DNA of 64,000 nucleotides. It comes from Aphidius gifuensis. Lineage: Eukaryota; Arthropoda; Insecta; Hymenoptera; Braconidae. The first letter of the stretch is position 1. Each line of letters begins with the position of its first letter. The notes below the pieces were generated by a model. It did no database searches, was not told where the DNA came from, and saw only the letters and a list, made by a program, of their open reading frames with translations. A program made the position numbers and the translations under genes. Positions 14,419 to 29,135 of the stretch are shown here, piece after piece. The DNA lies in the NCBI RefSeq assembly GCF_014905175.1, contig NC_057790.1, forward strand, positions 19,370,469 through 19,434,468, in the 5' to 3' direction.

Positions 14419-15288
14419 CAATTTTTTGGGTCAATAACGACGAATATCATACAAATAATTTGATAAAACGTAAGTTTTATTATTAAATATTAAAAATATA
14501 TAAAATTCATATAAATTATAAAATAAATATTTATTTTTATTATCATTTTATTGATGAGATCAATCAGTTGTTCGTTTTTAAATAACTGACCTTGTATTTT
14601 ATATTTTGTTTTTGTCACAAATATTAATTAACTTTTAATCGATAAAGCTTGATTTATAGTTTTTATTTATTATCACCAATAACAAGCTTTGATTGTTTTT
14701 ATTTGGGACAAACATATAATTATATATTCGTTCATGTCAGTCCATTGACCTAAATCGTTGGTAAAAATAAATTTTCATTGTGTGCTTGGGGCTGGCAATA
14801 GGCTTTAGTTCAAACGCTCAGCAAAGACATAAAAATACAAAGAAATATATCCATGTTCCCATTAGTATACCACTTAATATAAATAATTCTAAAAATAAAA
14901 TTAAAAAATAATTCAATAAATAAACAACACTTTTAATTAATTCAGTTACCATTATTAAAATCAGAATTTTATTTTTATTTTTTTTTTCATTTTATCTTCA
15001 TCGGATGTTTAATATTTTTAGACAAATTTATTTTTACAAAAAGTCATTTAATATACATTAGAATATTTTTGCTCCAGTTGATATACATTTATTTTTAATT
15101 ATAGATTAATTTTTTGTATAATATTCTTCTATATGTGTAATATATATTATTTATTATTTGCATAAAAAGCAATCAAGGAGCTTTTCTTGTACATTAAATT
15201 GACGCTTGCGCAAAAATATTGCATCCTGACATCCCCTCTTGAACACAAAATCAACCCTCAAATATATATATTTTTTTTTCTCATCCAG

Positions 15289-15587
15289 TTCCAACAGTTT
15301 AACCCGGCTTGTTGTTGATAAAAGTTTAATAATAATATAAAAATAATAAGATAAAATTTGCAAACAAAAATACTTGATTACATATATTATGGCAGGTGTT
15401 GAAGTTACGTCGTCAAGTAGTTCAACGATAAATAATAATATTCAAATTGATAAAAACAATAACATCATTGTTTCGCTGAACAATAACAAACATCTGGATC
15501 CAGTTGAGATCTGTGAGGTCAAAATTATTATAACTGACTCCCCCAACAATGTCAAGTCCCAACGACACTTACTTCATCATCAGAAAG
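15289..15587 (+). CDS. E75: E75 alternative 5' exon, possibly E75C-type (coding from 15389)
   Basis: The coding part starts at ATG 15389 and gives 66 residues plus one base: Ser-rich, Asn-rich, then a hydrophobic EVKIIITDSP segment and a basic/His tail. It ends at AAAG|GTCGGT, a weak donor, in phase 1, so it joins zinc finger 1 at 40057 in frame (about 971 residues in total). A strong acceptor, pyrimidine tract then TCATCCAG, ends at 15288. The exon may therefore begin at 15289 with a non-coding exon further upstream. The IIIT-x-x-P word reminds me of fly E75C, but this is from memory and weak. Alternatives are a true first exon with its own promoter, or a chance frame. Confidence 0.55.
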
Positions 15588-17928
15588 GTCGGTTACAACG
15601 TGTACAACCCTTTCTGTTGAATTATTATTATTTAATTATCATTTTCATTGTTCATTTGATGTATTAAATTTATTGTATTATGGCATTATATAAAACATAT
15701 GTTCATTGTTTCCATTGAAATAATAATTTTTCATAATTTTTTTCAAGTCAATATGATTTATGCATTAAATATTTTAATGTTAATAATATTATTAGATTAA
15801 TAAAATACAGGATGGACTGATCCTACTGTACGGGAATAACTTGATGAAAAAAAAATATAAATAATAATGGCAATGGGGGAGTTTCGCATTGAGAAAGTAT
15901 CGATTTTTCAAAAGCTCTGTACTCACGTGTTCACTGACATTGACATTGCTCAGTACTCAATATCATTACAGCACCATCTACTGGTGACAAACTAGTATTA
16001 TTAATAAATATATATATATGTTGAATATTGCAAATTGCAAAATTGCAAATATAAAATACGCGTGCGCGTTTAAAGCTTTGCCAGTTTGTTGAAAGATGTC
16101 GTTACAAATTCGCTCACAGATTATTCGAGCATTTTGAAAATGAAATACTTGTTGTTGTTGTTGGTTTGAGACAATGCAAAAATTTAAAAATATATATATA
16201 ACAAATAGCATAAAGAATAGAAAACAAGAAGAAAAAAAATAATAATAATATTGCTCATCCCGTTAAGACAACCGGAAGAGATAGATTCCACTATTGTGAC
16301 TTGGGTCTAAAGTTATAAACCCTCTCGTGAGAACATTGCGGTACTCAAGCTCATATACCTTGGCTAGTAAATCGTGGGATAAATAAAACGGGGGATGGAT
16401 TTTTCAGGCCAATTTATGACGACGTTTTACGATCGTTTGGATGTAAGACTTGCGAATTATACACCAATGATGACATGGACCAAAAGAAAAACTAGAAAAA
16501 GATGCAATGATTGTAGCACGGGGTCTATCACCTTGATGGCAAAATAGGGAGGGATAAGGTTAGGCCTGGTCAGGTTCTATATAACAACAGCAACTATATT
16601 ATACTTCCTTATTCAAAAAAAAAAAAAAAAGAAGCAAAATAGCTGCAACAACAAAAATAAAATGCTTAAACCATAAATTTTGCGAAACCGTTTGATGCAC
16701 AAAAAAAAATAAAATATTTTAACGATGTTGAATATTTTATGTAATTTTTTTTTCTAAATTTTAATATTTCTCTTGTTATTTTTTTACATAAATAATTTTT
16801 ATGAATATCTATATAAAAATAATACATTTATTCAACGATATTTAATTAATTTTATTTTATATATATCACCAATTTAATGGGGATTTTTTTTTTTTAAATA
16901 ATTAAATAACCAATTTGATTATATCTTCATGGTTAATAGAATGATTTATCAAATTGTTATGTCTTTTATAATGCGTCATGGTTTGTAACACAAGTTGTGT
17001 TTTTTATTTTATTTTATATTTTTTTAATTTCGAAGAGAGGCGAATGTCCCGATGGCCCACATTTTACTGAAAGTTTCCCAATGCGTTGTGTTATGTGCAT
17101 CAGAGCCCCAAAAAAAAAAAAAAGAAAAAAAGAAAAGGAATGGAAAAAAAATAAATATCCAAAGCGATTGCGCAAATCAAGTTTAACCCAGGCGCAATAG
17201 TGTGACTCCATCATCGGTTGAACACACTTTATCGAGGCTAGAGAGAGTCAATGTGTATCTTGTCATTTTTTTTTTCTCTTTAATATATTACGTAAATCAA
17301 AATTAAACACAAAAATTAATACAATTAAATTAACAAATATATAAAAAACATACAAATTTGAGTTTGATTGTTTTTTAAATAAAAATATATTTATACTATT
17401 GTTTAAGTAATTATATTAAATTTTTGCAATATTAAACAATAATATGAATCGAAAAAAAAAAAAAAAAGTTATATTATTGTTGTTATAAATATATATTATA
17501 CTGAAATGCGAGAAAGTTTTAAAAGAAATTATTTCATCATCATCATCAAAGCGAGGTGACTGGCCTCGTTTTAATTTTTATTATTTTATTATTTATTTTT
17601 ATTTGTATATATGCGTGTATATATATTTTTATTTTATTTTTATGAGAGTACATGTATATGTATATCACAAAGAGATGAAAAATATTTGTACATTTATGAT
17701 TTAGACATTGAGGGGTCTATGCCCTGTATTGAGGTCTTCAACTGAATCCTTTTTATTCTATTTATTCTGTTTTATTTATCCGTATTATATATTGTATAAA
17801 TATATATACTGTATATCCTTGTTTAACTGAGACAAGTCATGGTGCGCGCATTCACTCATCCAAGAAAAGAACAGTTATACTATTTTATTTATTTATTTAT
17901 TATTATTATTTTTTGTTATTTTGACTTT

Positions 17929-17939
17929 AACTTAGGTCA
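17929..17939 (+). promoter_or_regulatory. ROR/HR3/E75-type monomer site, one mismatch
   Basis: AACTTAGGTCA matches the WAWNTRGGTCA monomer element of Rev-erb/ROR/HR3/E75 receptors with one mismatch. It lies within the E75 intron and could serve feedback by E75 or HR3. Single short motifs of this kind arise by chance. Confidence 0.25.
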
Positions 17940-20900
17940 CTCCAATGTCTTATCTTTTGCTCATTAAAATGAGTCTCATAAACTAAAAATCTATTTTCAA
18001 TTTTAACAAAAAATAAATAACAAAAAAAATTATAATAAATAGCTTTAAATTTTTTTTACAATTGTGTATAATTTTTGATCAATTTACTGATATATAATTT
18101 ACAATTAATTTAAAGCATTTTTCTTCAAACAAATTTATATATTTATTATAGAAATTGAATCTTATTAATTTCACGCAATCTTAAATGCATATTAAAAATA
18201 ATAATAATAGTAAATAAATAAATAAATATGAAACTGGTGAGAGTGCTTTCACCTTTCTCCATTTCTTCCTTACTATCTCACTTGTGCCCTGGTAACTTTT
18301 CTCCGGTTCTCTTTCTCTTGGAAAGCTTTTACTCTCGATAGCGTCAGCCAACACTTGGAGAAAGCAGACTGTATTATAAATAAACATATTATTTATTTAT
18401 TTTTTTAACTTGATTTTATACAATATCATTGTCTACATAAATATATATATATATATAATATTTTTTTAAAAATCATCAATCTATCACTAACTCTCTCTTA
18501 TGTAACTATAAGGAATTTTTCTTTTTTCAAATATAATTTTTCATTTTACAAATTAAGATTTTTAAATAAAAACAATTGGTTATATATTTAAACAATTTCA
18601 TCATGATTAATGTTATGGAAAAATCAGAACACTTTTAACTATATATATAGTTAATTGAAAAAAAAAAAAAAAATGAGTATTAGGCAATCGACATCATAAG
18701 AAAAGCGTTAATCATGTGTTTTGAATGACGGACAGTAACCCCATCAACCTCAATCAAGGCCAACTTTTATTTGTGGTTGTTACTTTTTTCCGTTATAAAT
18801 AAATATTACAATTTAAATAATAAAAAAATAATTATCCCTAAATTTTATTGAATGAAATATTTTTTGAAAAAATAAACTTGATTAAAAGATCAAAAAACTT
18901 ATTCGTTTTGTAAACACAGTAAAATGGTGTTTTTTATTTTTTAATTTTGCCAAAATGGTTGTAAAAAATTGACCAGGGTTTTTTAAATGATCAGTCAATT
19001 ATATGATTGACTAGACATGATAGTGTAAGGTGTTGAACCGTGACCCGTGGGCGTTTGCATCTGTAAAAGGATGTGCCAAGTAGAATTGAAAAGAAACCGA
19101 TAAAAAAAGCAAAAAGAAAAAAAAAAAAAAAAAGATAGAATATGTATATAGGTATGCGCCAAAGGCAACAGAGATATAAAGAAATATTATATAGATGGTA
19201 AGACGAGTGTCTGATGTCGACGGTTTGCAATCGGGTCGTGCCTACGACCTGGTGGCCTTGCTTTCTGCACTGGACCGAGACACGTTCTTACTAAACTCCC
19301 TCGATAAAATACTATCGAGAGTTATAAACATATACTTATTTAATCCAAAAATAATAAAAACAAAAAATACATATACATCAAAATCCTTTACAACTATATT
19401 ATGAATATAAAAAAATAAATAAAAAAAAAATATAGCTTAAAACAAATCTATTCATGTTTTAATTCTTCATTTTATAAATATATTTATTTTTTTGATGTTA
19501 TAATTTATACATTTATAACTATAAATCAATAATTTATTTAAATGTCAAAATAATGCATAATAAAATTGGTCATTGCTTTAACGTCCTACTTGTGTATATA
19601 TAAATTTTTCAAAAAAGGAAATACATCAATATATTACTAAAAAATTATACTAATAAATAAATTATAAATAGATTAAAATCAAGTCTTATTGTTTGTACCA
19701 ATACTTGATGGTAAAACTGACCCAGATGATAATATAAAATTTATTTATTTTTTTATATTTATGAATATATGAGTTGTATAAATGATTTTGTATGTAGATA
19801 CGCGAAAAGCAATATGAGCGAGTTGGTATATATATATATATACAAGAGGTGAGGAAGCAAGTGGATATATATAGTTTGCAAGTACGTTGACACGAGGTAC
19901 ACATATACGTGTATATAAATTTATATGTGTAGATATTTGCAAGAGGGATTCATTCCATAGGTCACTCACCGTTGTCGTAAGCTTAGGCCACGTGTTTGGC
20001 GCGTTTAACTTTGAATAATATATATCTACGCGTCTATAAAATGTTTATATAAAAAAAATATACAAGTGTTGTTTTTTTTTTTTTTTTCTTTCTATTTATT
20101 TGAATGTGTAAGGTTATATATTTTATATGTATATACACTCGTTCATGTTAATTTTCTCTCACATGATACACACGTATTGCGCGTTTTGAAAAATAAAAAA
20201 TACATATATTTATACTTCGCAACGACGATCGTTGCCACCGACGAGTATCCTTCAAACTGCCAAGGATATAACGGACTCGTGGACAAACTCTCAGGATCAT
20301 CGCCCTGATCAAGAATTTCCGAAAGTTTAAGAAAAACAAAATTAAAATAAAAAAAAAAAAAGGAATACTATGTAAAATATATATTTATTCATAAATAATA
20401 AATAAGAACAAAATTTACATTGATATGTAAAAATTTATAATTTATATATTTTATTTGTTATAAATAAAATATATAAAAATCTTTAAAATCGTAAAACAAC
20501 AGCTTGACCTAAAAATAAATAATAAATTATATAACAAAAAACTTGTAAACCTAGATTTTTAAAAATTGCAAATATAATTATTCATAATTATATGTTTAGA
20601 ATATTATTTATTAACTTAAAAGTACAGTGTTTTATATTTGATTTTTTTTAAAAAATTACATATTTATATATTTTACATAGTAAAATAAAAAAAAAATGAA
20701 AATAAATACTAGTAGTAATAGTAAACGTTTAGTATGGCATTATGAAATTAAACCAGGAAATTGTATATTTGACCGAATTTATCTAACGATATTCACTCTA
20801 TAAATTGAGGACATGGTCGTTGAAGTCGAAATAAAAAATAAATAAATAAACATAACATTGCAGACACATGACTTTGTAAACAGTCTAAACACTTTCGGTT

Positions 20901-23900
20901 ATAGACCTACTAAAATCCCCTCCATGTTTACCATTAGAATCACCTTTGAAAAAGAAAACAAAAAAAAAATTTAATTTAAGCCAAAATTTAAATTCAAAAA
21001 ATTAACAATTTAAATATATTTTTTTTTTTTTTTCTATTATACAAGTTGATAAAAACAAGTTAATAAATTAAGCCAATAAAATTGACAAAAATTAAAATTT
21101 GATAATTCAATAAAATCATTCGTTAAAGTATTCAAAAATAAAAAATTTTTGAAAAAAAAAAAAAAAAAAAAGAGGTGAGTCAAGCATGGATCGTGGTATT
21201 TCGTCACTGGCCAACCAGGTTGAATAACCGACATTACGTCATTGGCTCATGTTTGCTGAAGCCTGATGGCGTGATCAACTTGGCGGGGAAAAGGAAAAAA
21301 ACAAAAATAATAAAAAAAAAAGGATTATGGTGATGATTATGATGATGGTAATGATTATGATGATGAAGAGAGGACAGGAATAAACCAATGAAGAAGGGAT
21401 AAAATAAGCGAAAAAGTGGGGATCGCATAGAGGTCGATCACCTATACGTACTTGGAGTCAGTGACACCTTCAAGCAAAAGGATATTCATTCCTTTATTTT
21501 TTTTATTTTTTTCTCTTACAAAAATGAAAAAAAAAAAATTTATCTTCCACAATTCCACTTATAATATACACTATACCATACAGATAACTATCATCCATGA
21601 TTATTTTAATGTAAATTTGCATTTTTAATTTTAATTTTTTTGTTTTACGCGTTGAAGAAATTTTGCACGTGGAAATAATAAAAATATAACATTTTTAAGT
21701 ATGTCTGTATGAACTTGTTGACTATTTAATGTTTAAATTTTAATTGTGAGCCCATTGACCTCTTATTTTTGTGTCTTATTTAAAATACGTAATCAACATA
21801 ATCCAACAATATGAAAAAATAAAATAAAATTCCATTCAACAAGTAAAATTAAAATATTGTATAATATTTGTTTTAGTCATATAGAGAAAGAATATATGTA
21901 TAAAAAAAAAAAAAACATTAGAAAGTTGTTAGAGAAAAAAAAAAGAGGAAGAGTTTTTAAAAATAAAATGAATGAATGAATTTTTAATGATGTTTATAAT
22001 ATGTATATAGATGTAATTATACATAGATGATAATAATTTGGCGCAAAAACGGAAGTAACGAGGCCATTGAGTGGCGGCATTTTAAAGTGTAGCCATTCGA
22101 ATTTCCTGTATATATGTACATTGAGACCTTGACCACTTGATGTCTCGGCCATTGCTACACTCTGTAGACATTTATGTATATATATTATATATAGAGACTA
22201 AATTTATCGTACTTAGCGTACCGTGACTTAGCGAGTTGTATTATAAAAAAAAGTCAGGGACCTCAAAAAATCCAGCCTCATGGATGGATAACATACTTGA
22301 GTTAATTTAAAAGTCGTCGTCTCGCATATTGAGCAATCCACTCAGTCGAATATGTCATGTCCGTGTATATAATATAGTTTTTTTTTTTTTTTTTTATATT
22401 TATATTTTTTCTTTGCTTGGTTAAACGTAAGCAAGAGTAAAGTATGTATATAGTGCCACTGACCGATCAAGGCCAACCATCAAAAAAATAAAAACTCGTG
22501 GATTCAAAAAAAATATAATATATTTTTTTTTTATACACACGTTTACCATTAAAGTGCTTTATATCAATTTTATAATTTCAAGGGCAACACGCGTGATACG
22601 ATGGTACGAGGTCATTTTACATATTTTTAATATATTTTTTTTTTTTTTAAATTATATTATTTGTATATCTTTGACGCACACACATAACTAAAGCCATTCC
22701 GGAAGAATTTATAATTTATGTTTTTTTTTTTATTCCTCAGGTTATCGATTGCGATTTTTGACCCTGAAAATACTTATAAATCTAAATTTTTTTTGTTCTT
22801 GACAGTATTATAAAAAAACAATTTAGTTAATATTTTTTACATATTCGTGTGAATGTGAGAAAAAAAAATAAAACCTGGTTGTATTTGAATATATGCTTTA
22901 AAAGAATGCGGTCATTGTCGTGATGAACTCAGTGTATATTTGAATTTGCGCGCTATATTTAAAAATATATTTTTGATTTAATTTGATACTTTATAAAAAG
23001 AACAAAATATAATTTTTTTTTTTCATATAATATTATTGAAGTTATGGAATAATAAATAAGTCAGTTGAAAAAAAAAAATAATAAGAGAACGGAAAGCATT
23101 GACTGGCCATGACCGAAGGGCAGCCTGTACGATCAGTTCGAAGACCTCATCTTTAAAAGCTAAAAAAAAAAAAAAATAATGTAAATGAATTTTCAGTAAA
23201 TTAAAAAACAAAATATTCATAAAAAATTTTTATAACTTCTAAAAAAAATTTATCAAAATTATAAAATTAAATAATCATATATTATTAATGAAAAAAAAAA
23301 AAAAAAAAAGTTGAACTTGTGAGTAATATAATTGAAGATAAAAATATCATACTGAAAGGCGAGAAAAATTAAATGGGCCAAGATAATAATAACATGGCAA
23401 TTTGCTTCCTCATTTCATTGTCGCAAATTTGGATCGTCTAACTGTATTTTACCATTGGCTCTAAGTCGATGTTTCCCCTTTTGCGTCCAGCATAGCAGTT
23501 GGAGGTCGTGCATCCATATTATCCAGCAACAACTTTAATATACAAATGAAAAAAAAAAAAAAACAACTAATAATAATAACGCCTTGAGGCACACTGAAAA
23601 GTGTAACCTTCGACTACATGAATCCTAAATCAATATTTTTTAACACACAAAGAAAACATACCAATGCATTTTATAAATTTTAATATTATATTTTTTTTTT
23701 ATTTTTATTTTACAAGTGTTTGCTACTTATATACCTAGTAAAATATAAAATTAAAAAAATATATATATAAATAGATAGATGCATTAATGTACAAACAGAC
23801 ATTCTATTAAATATTATTTAATATTTTTTTTTTTTTTTTGAATTTTGTCTTGGCTATATGGGAATTCGTGATGAGAATGCCGGAAATTTTCTTAAGACTA

Positions 23901-24113
23901 TTGGCACTGCTAGTTGCCCGAGAATCCGACGCGGAAATCGTGCACGTCGCATAGATAACAGGGCTTGTGGTTAGCCACAAGTATATTTATATGTATTTGA
24001 GTATATCTATGCAATAGTATGTGTTGCCCATCGTTTTATTCTTTAGTGTCCGGTATATGTATATGCGTTGGCGTGGTCGCGTACACGGATTAGCATCGAT
24101 AGCAGGGTTAGCC

Positions 24114-24126
24114 AGGTCAGTGAACC
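24114..24126. promoter_or_regulatory. Ecdysone-response-element-like IR-1, perfect consensus match
   Basis: AGGTCAGTGAACC fits the EcR/USP consensus RGKTCANTGAMCY at every position. It is an inverted repeat of nuclear-receptor half-sites with a 1-bp spacer. It sits in the GC-richer island at about 23860-24150, 14.5 kb upstream of the E75A promoter. E75 is a direct EcR/USP target, so this is a credible enhancer site. Confidence 0.5.
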
Positions 24127-25312
24127 TATAACTACCTCCACCCTGGTCTAGTATATATATATTCACATACATACACACTACTGTGTATCCACGTTTTCAT
24201 AGTAACATTATGTCTTAATATATATAATTGACAAATATACATGTATATATAAATTTTGAAAACCTAAAAATATTATCTATGTAGGACACACAATTGTCTG
24301 ATTTATTTTCTTTTTTTTTTAAAAAAAATTATTTATTATCTATTTTTTAAATCAGGAATTTTTTTTTTTTTTTTTTTTTTTCTAATTTTTAATTTTGTGT
24401 TATCATATAGTGATAAAGTTTTTTTTAGTCACCTCACTTGACCATGACATGTATATTTTTCTATTATTGTTTTCTATCAGTCAATGAACCCGGACAAATT
24501 TTTAAAAGATAATTTCTATTTTTAATATTTCATGCATATGGTTATCTTTTTTATTTATTTATTTTTGAGTCAAACGGTCATTGACATGTATTAGCTTTTT
24601 GTATTTTTTAAATAATCAAATAAGGAAAAAAATTAAAATAGATATATTTAATTTATTATTTTTTAATTTTTCAGAATTTAGATAATTTAAAAATAAATTA
24701 ATTTAATTAATTTTTTTTATAAATAAATATTAATTCACACCCACGTGTATACAGAAGTCACATGCAATATTATTCTAAGCGAAATAAACTTGACTTTTTT
24801 TTATTTTCAATTGAACCGGTAGCAAAGTGACAATAATTTTTTTATTAATTCATTTTTTTTTTGCTCTTTTTTTTTATGATAACAAGACAAATTGCACTGC
24901 TTTCGCTCATGGATTACTTTCACTTGGAAAAAGGCGTCATTGTTCATTGTTTCTCAGTGATTTTATTATTGTAATTTATTTTCCTTATTTTATTATTATC
25001 CTCCATATATATATATTTATATTTTCTCCAACTTTTTTTCTTTACACGCATTAAAAAAAATATATATAATCATATAAAACTTTCCGATCATTTATTGTAA
25101 ATAAAAAAAATTATATATTAAATAAGTATAATTTTAAATATTAAATATACAAAATTGTTCTGGATAAATAACCAAAAAATTCTGTGACGCAATATGGTTA
25201 GCAATAAATGGAGGTGACTGACCGGCGTCCAGTTGCGTTCAGTGCCCTCCCTACATACACTCACTGGCAATCGTGATCCTCTCCCTCTTGTCCCCCTAAA
25301 ACACCATTACAC

Positions 25313-25343
<31 letters not shown>

Positions 25344-28300
25344 CCTCGCACCAACAAAACCCACCGTTCACTTGTACAAAGCACTCTGCTTTATTTTACT
25401 TTTTTTTTTGCTCTTTTTTTATTATTTAATTTTTATTTTATATATACCTTCCTTTACCAAGATCATTCTCGATTGAAAATACAAGCACAATTGATTCAGG
25501 CCATCAAATTTAGAACACTTTATTTTCATCGGACATAAAAAAAAAACACCTCTGTATTATCATATGTATACATTCGAGTGTAACAGAAAAATCTAGAATA
25601 ATTTTTTGTATTTTATTATTTAGTATTTTTGAATAAATCTTGGAGTAATACGCACGTGTCATTTTTACATACGTCTGTGTATGTGTGAGAATAATGCCGA
25701 TGACCCAACGAAGAAATAAAAAAAAAAAATACATATATTTTGCGGTATGAATTTTATATAAAAGAAGATGATGACGATTACAGTCAAATTCTGTTGATGG
25801 GCCAGTTGGTCAGACAAAGATAACCAGACTGTATATTATTCTCACAATGTACATTATTTTAAAAAGAGTTTCAGACCAACTGACAAAATGAAAAAAGAAA
25901 AAAAAAATATATGTAGACACACCATGGGTTCATGTTCTCAATCAGTATTTTATTTGTAAAATTAGACATGATAATTTAGTTTTACATATAAGTTTTTGCA
26001 AATACCCTTTACATTACACCAAGGACTAAACTATTATTTGAAATAATTTAAAAAGCTTGACCTTGTTCACATTGTTATCTTTTTTAAAACCCTCGTCAAT
26101 GTCTAAATCCTTTTTAAATTTAAAACACTGCAGTATACCCCCAAATGTGCTTTTATATTGCGTATAACAAAAAAAAAAAATAATAATATGATATACATAT
26201 ATACTTGGAAAATACGTATTTTCAAATAATTTGAGAAAAGAGTTCACAGCAATTCTCGTCAATCTATAGTTTAACACATTTTCTACAATTTGTATTGTAG
26301 CTTAAATATATTTAACAAGTATTATTATAAACCTTTCAACGAAATAATTTGACACGGTTATGTAAAAGCAAATATAATGGTCACATATAATTCTTTGCAT
26401 TTTGTTTTCTTTTTTTTTTCTTTTTTCTTTATCGTTTGTGCGTATATACATTGGGACAACATGCTAAGTTAAAAATTGCAATACAATTATATACAAACGA
26501 AGTGATTTTCACGGTCATTGAAAAAGTGATTTATACGCGTAAAAGGTAGCTTTAACCTGGAAGTACATAATTGCCCAATAACTTTTGCATTGATAATACT
26601 CTTTTTTTTTTTTTTTGTATTTATTTTTCTTTTGTTAAACAATGCATAATTATGTAATGAGAAATTTATACTTTAGTATTTTATTCTATTGTATATTTAC
26701 TAAGTAGACAGTACTTGAAATTATTCAATTATTATTTTAATTTAAATAATGATTGTTTCTTTTTTTTTATGACTCAAAATAAATAGACGCATAAAAATTA
26801 AAATATATAATTATTTATATTATAAACAATTGTCAATATATAAATATTTTTATTCCGGTTATGAAGATGTGACATTGACGACTTTCGATCTTCTCTAGGC
26901 TGTCGTTGAACCCGCTGATCGTGTCGACAACCGAAGCTTCTCGATTCTTGATTTCGTGTAGAAGGTACGATGAACTCGGTCACCGGGCAACAAACTGCAG
27001 TCATTTTTTCCCCACCATAAAATCATTACCCATCACCATTATATATTTGCAAATACATAACACACACACACACATAAAATTATACATAAATGAATATGCG
27101 AACGTGGCAAAAACGTGACTTTAGTTAAAGTCAAGTTTTATCGAGTCATTTGTAAATCAATATATGAGCTTTTTTTTCTTTCTCGAATAATCTAGATATT
27201 AAAAAAATTAACTATAAATAAATTATAATTAATAAATATATGTTTTTAAAGGTATTACGTATGTAAATTATTTTTTAAAAAATATTTATATATCTTAGAT
27301 GTGTTAAAAAAAGGTCGTTGGCCCTTTTAACATCAGTTAAATCAGTACAACATACATAACACTCACAATATATATAATATACATGCCAGTATGTACCATG
27401 CACATATATATATATAACAACCAAAGATACATAATATATTTTATAGCCCACACGTAAAGATACATGAGTTCGGCGAATTGGGCCTTATGTTTTGATTTGT
27501 TCACCTTTTTATATTGCTCATGTTGGTCTGATTCATCGTCAACAAATTCACATGCCATTTTTCCAAACACCCGGAAGAGTGTTAAGCTCGTTGTTTGTCG
27601 CACAAGAAAAAAAATAAAAATAAAAAATTAAATAAACAACAGAAAGAAATATTTGAAAGAAAAAAAAAAAAAAATGATAAAAATGGAGAAGAGAAATAAA
27701 GTTGAAGCCAATGGAAAATTCCAGTCGTGCAATTATCCTCAGTTGAAGCATGAAGTATATGAAGGTTTTTGGTGGGGACAAAAAGTACTTACTTGATTCT
27801 TTATAGAGTATATATGTGTATGTATGTATTGGTATATGTATTATATATATATACACGCGAATCGTCTGGCGAAACGGTGAAAAAGCCCGTAGCGTAACCG
27901 TTGCATAGCACGTTGACGTTGTAGTCAGTCGCTAGTGTGGGTTACCTGGTTAGTGACCGGCCAACCGAGTTCACTGGCATCGGATCTCTTCTTCCTGCGC
28001 AGGTTGGCTAATCTCAGCAATCCCATACAAGAAATAATAAAATGTAAAATAATCAAGTGGCGAATGAAAAAAAAAAAAAAAAAAACAGGAGAGAGAAAGA
28101 GACAGAATGCCAATGAAAAATGGTACATTTTATATATTCCCTAAGTCAATTTTTTTTTTTTTTTTTTTTCATTTCAATTACTTGTTTAATTTTTTTCCTC
28201 TTTTGACTCTTCATACTCTTCTTCTTCTTCTTCAAGTTCTTCTTTTACTCTTTTTTTTTTTCCTTAATATATCCTTGTTTTTTTGCTGCCACGTGTAATA

Positions 28301-29101
28301 AACAATATCGTCCTCTTGTTTGGCTAATAAATTAAATGCCAATGCCCTCGAGTTTTAATTTGAAAAAAATATATAAACATAAAAATAATTTATTAAAAAA
28401 TTTTAATCTAATTTTTAAAATTTAAAAAAGATTAATTTTATCTTTAGATTTTTTTTTAAAGTATTTAAAATATAAAAATTAAAATTATTTATTTATTCGC
28501 ATGTAATGAGAATGAAAACAAAAATATAAAAATAAAAAAAAACTTGATTAAAATATAATCCACGCTCACTTGTACATACGTACTCGTCATAGCTTTTCCA
28601 GTCGATGGATTTCTTCACCATGAAAAATCCCACATCTTGTTTATATAAATGCTTAGGTTGTTTATGAGGTCGTTGATGCTTGATTCATCGCGAAAGTGCT
28701 TTCACCATGCAATTTCTCCTGCACGCAATAATACAATATATATATAAACATCAAGTACACATATATGCTTGATAACAACAATATTAAAATTATTATTTTA
28801 TCTAGAAATAGATATATATTTTAAAATAAACAACTTAATAATAAATATATAGAACATTTTCTTATCACATGACACATTAACCACTATTTTTATTTTTCTA
28901 AATATTTATCAATAAATTTATCCAGGTCATTATATAAAAAAAAATTCATAATAAATAAAAAAGCTATTAATTTTTAGCTATATATATTTTTAATAATCAA
29001 TTTTTTTATCTGACAAAAAATAAAATAAAAAAATTGATAAAAAAATAAAAAAATTATGTTAAATATTTGGTAAATATAAAATTACGTCATTTGAAATGAT
29101 A

Positions 29102-29135
29102 ATGTCAATGAACCCCTGCTAAAAAATTTAGGTCA
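29102..29135. promoter_or_regulatory. Composite EcRE-like and ROR/HR3/E75-like sites
   Basis: ATGTCAATGAACC at 29102-29114 matches the EcRE consensus with one mismatch. Only 10 bases later AATTTAGGTCA (29125-29135) matches the Rev-erb/ROR/HR3/E75 monomer consensus WAWNTRGGTCA perfectly. The close pairing suggests a module that reads ecdysone and E75/HR3 feedback together. Binding is inferred. Confidence 0.45.

Larger units (their letters stand above)
4548..15288 (+). other. Long E75 intron, 5' part, with GC-richer islands
   Basis: Mostly A/T homopolymer-rich intron. Islands of clearly higher GC stand out: about 4820-4930, 5220-5400, 7320-7540, 8820-8880, 9480-9670, 11880-12110, 13620-13830 and 14040-14180. 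They carry no convincing coding frame and are the best candidates for conserved regulatory elements. The first two share a 14-base word, GAGGCTAGTTCGTT, at 4886 and 5286. The island at 14040-14180 has the word TTCGCGAG twice, 12 bases apart. It ends in a donor-like GTCG|GTAAAG at about 14152 and could be a non-coding first exon for the 15389 transcript. Confidence 0.6.

Noticed and set aside
21165..21180. GAG|GTGAGT junction as a recursive splice site
   Set aside because: The preceding sequence is poly(A), so there is no pyrimidine tract for an acceptor.
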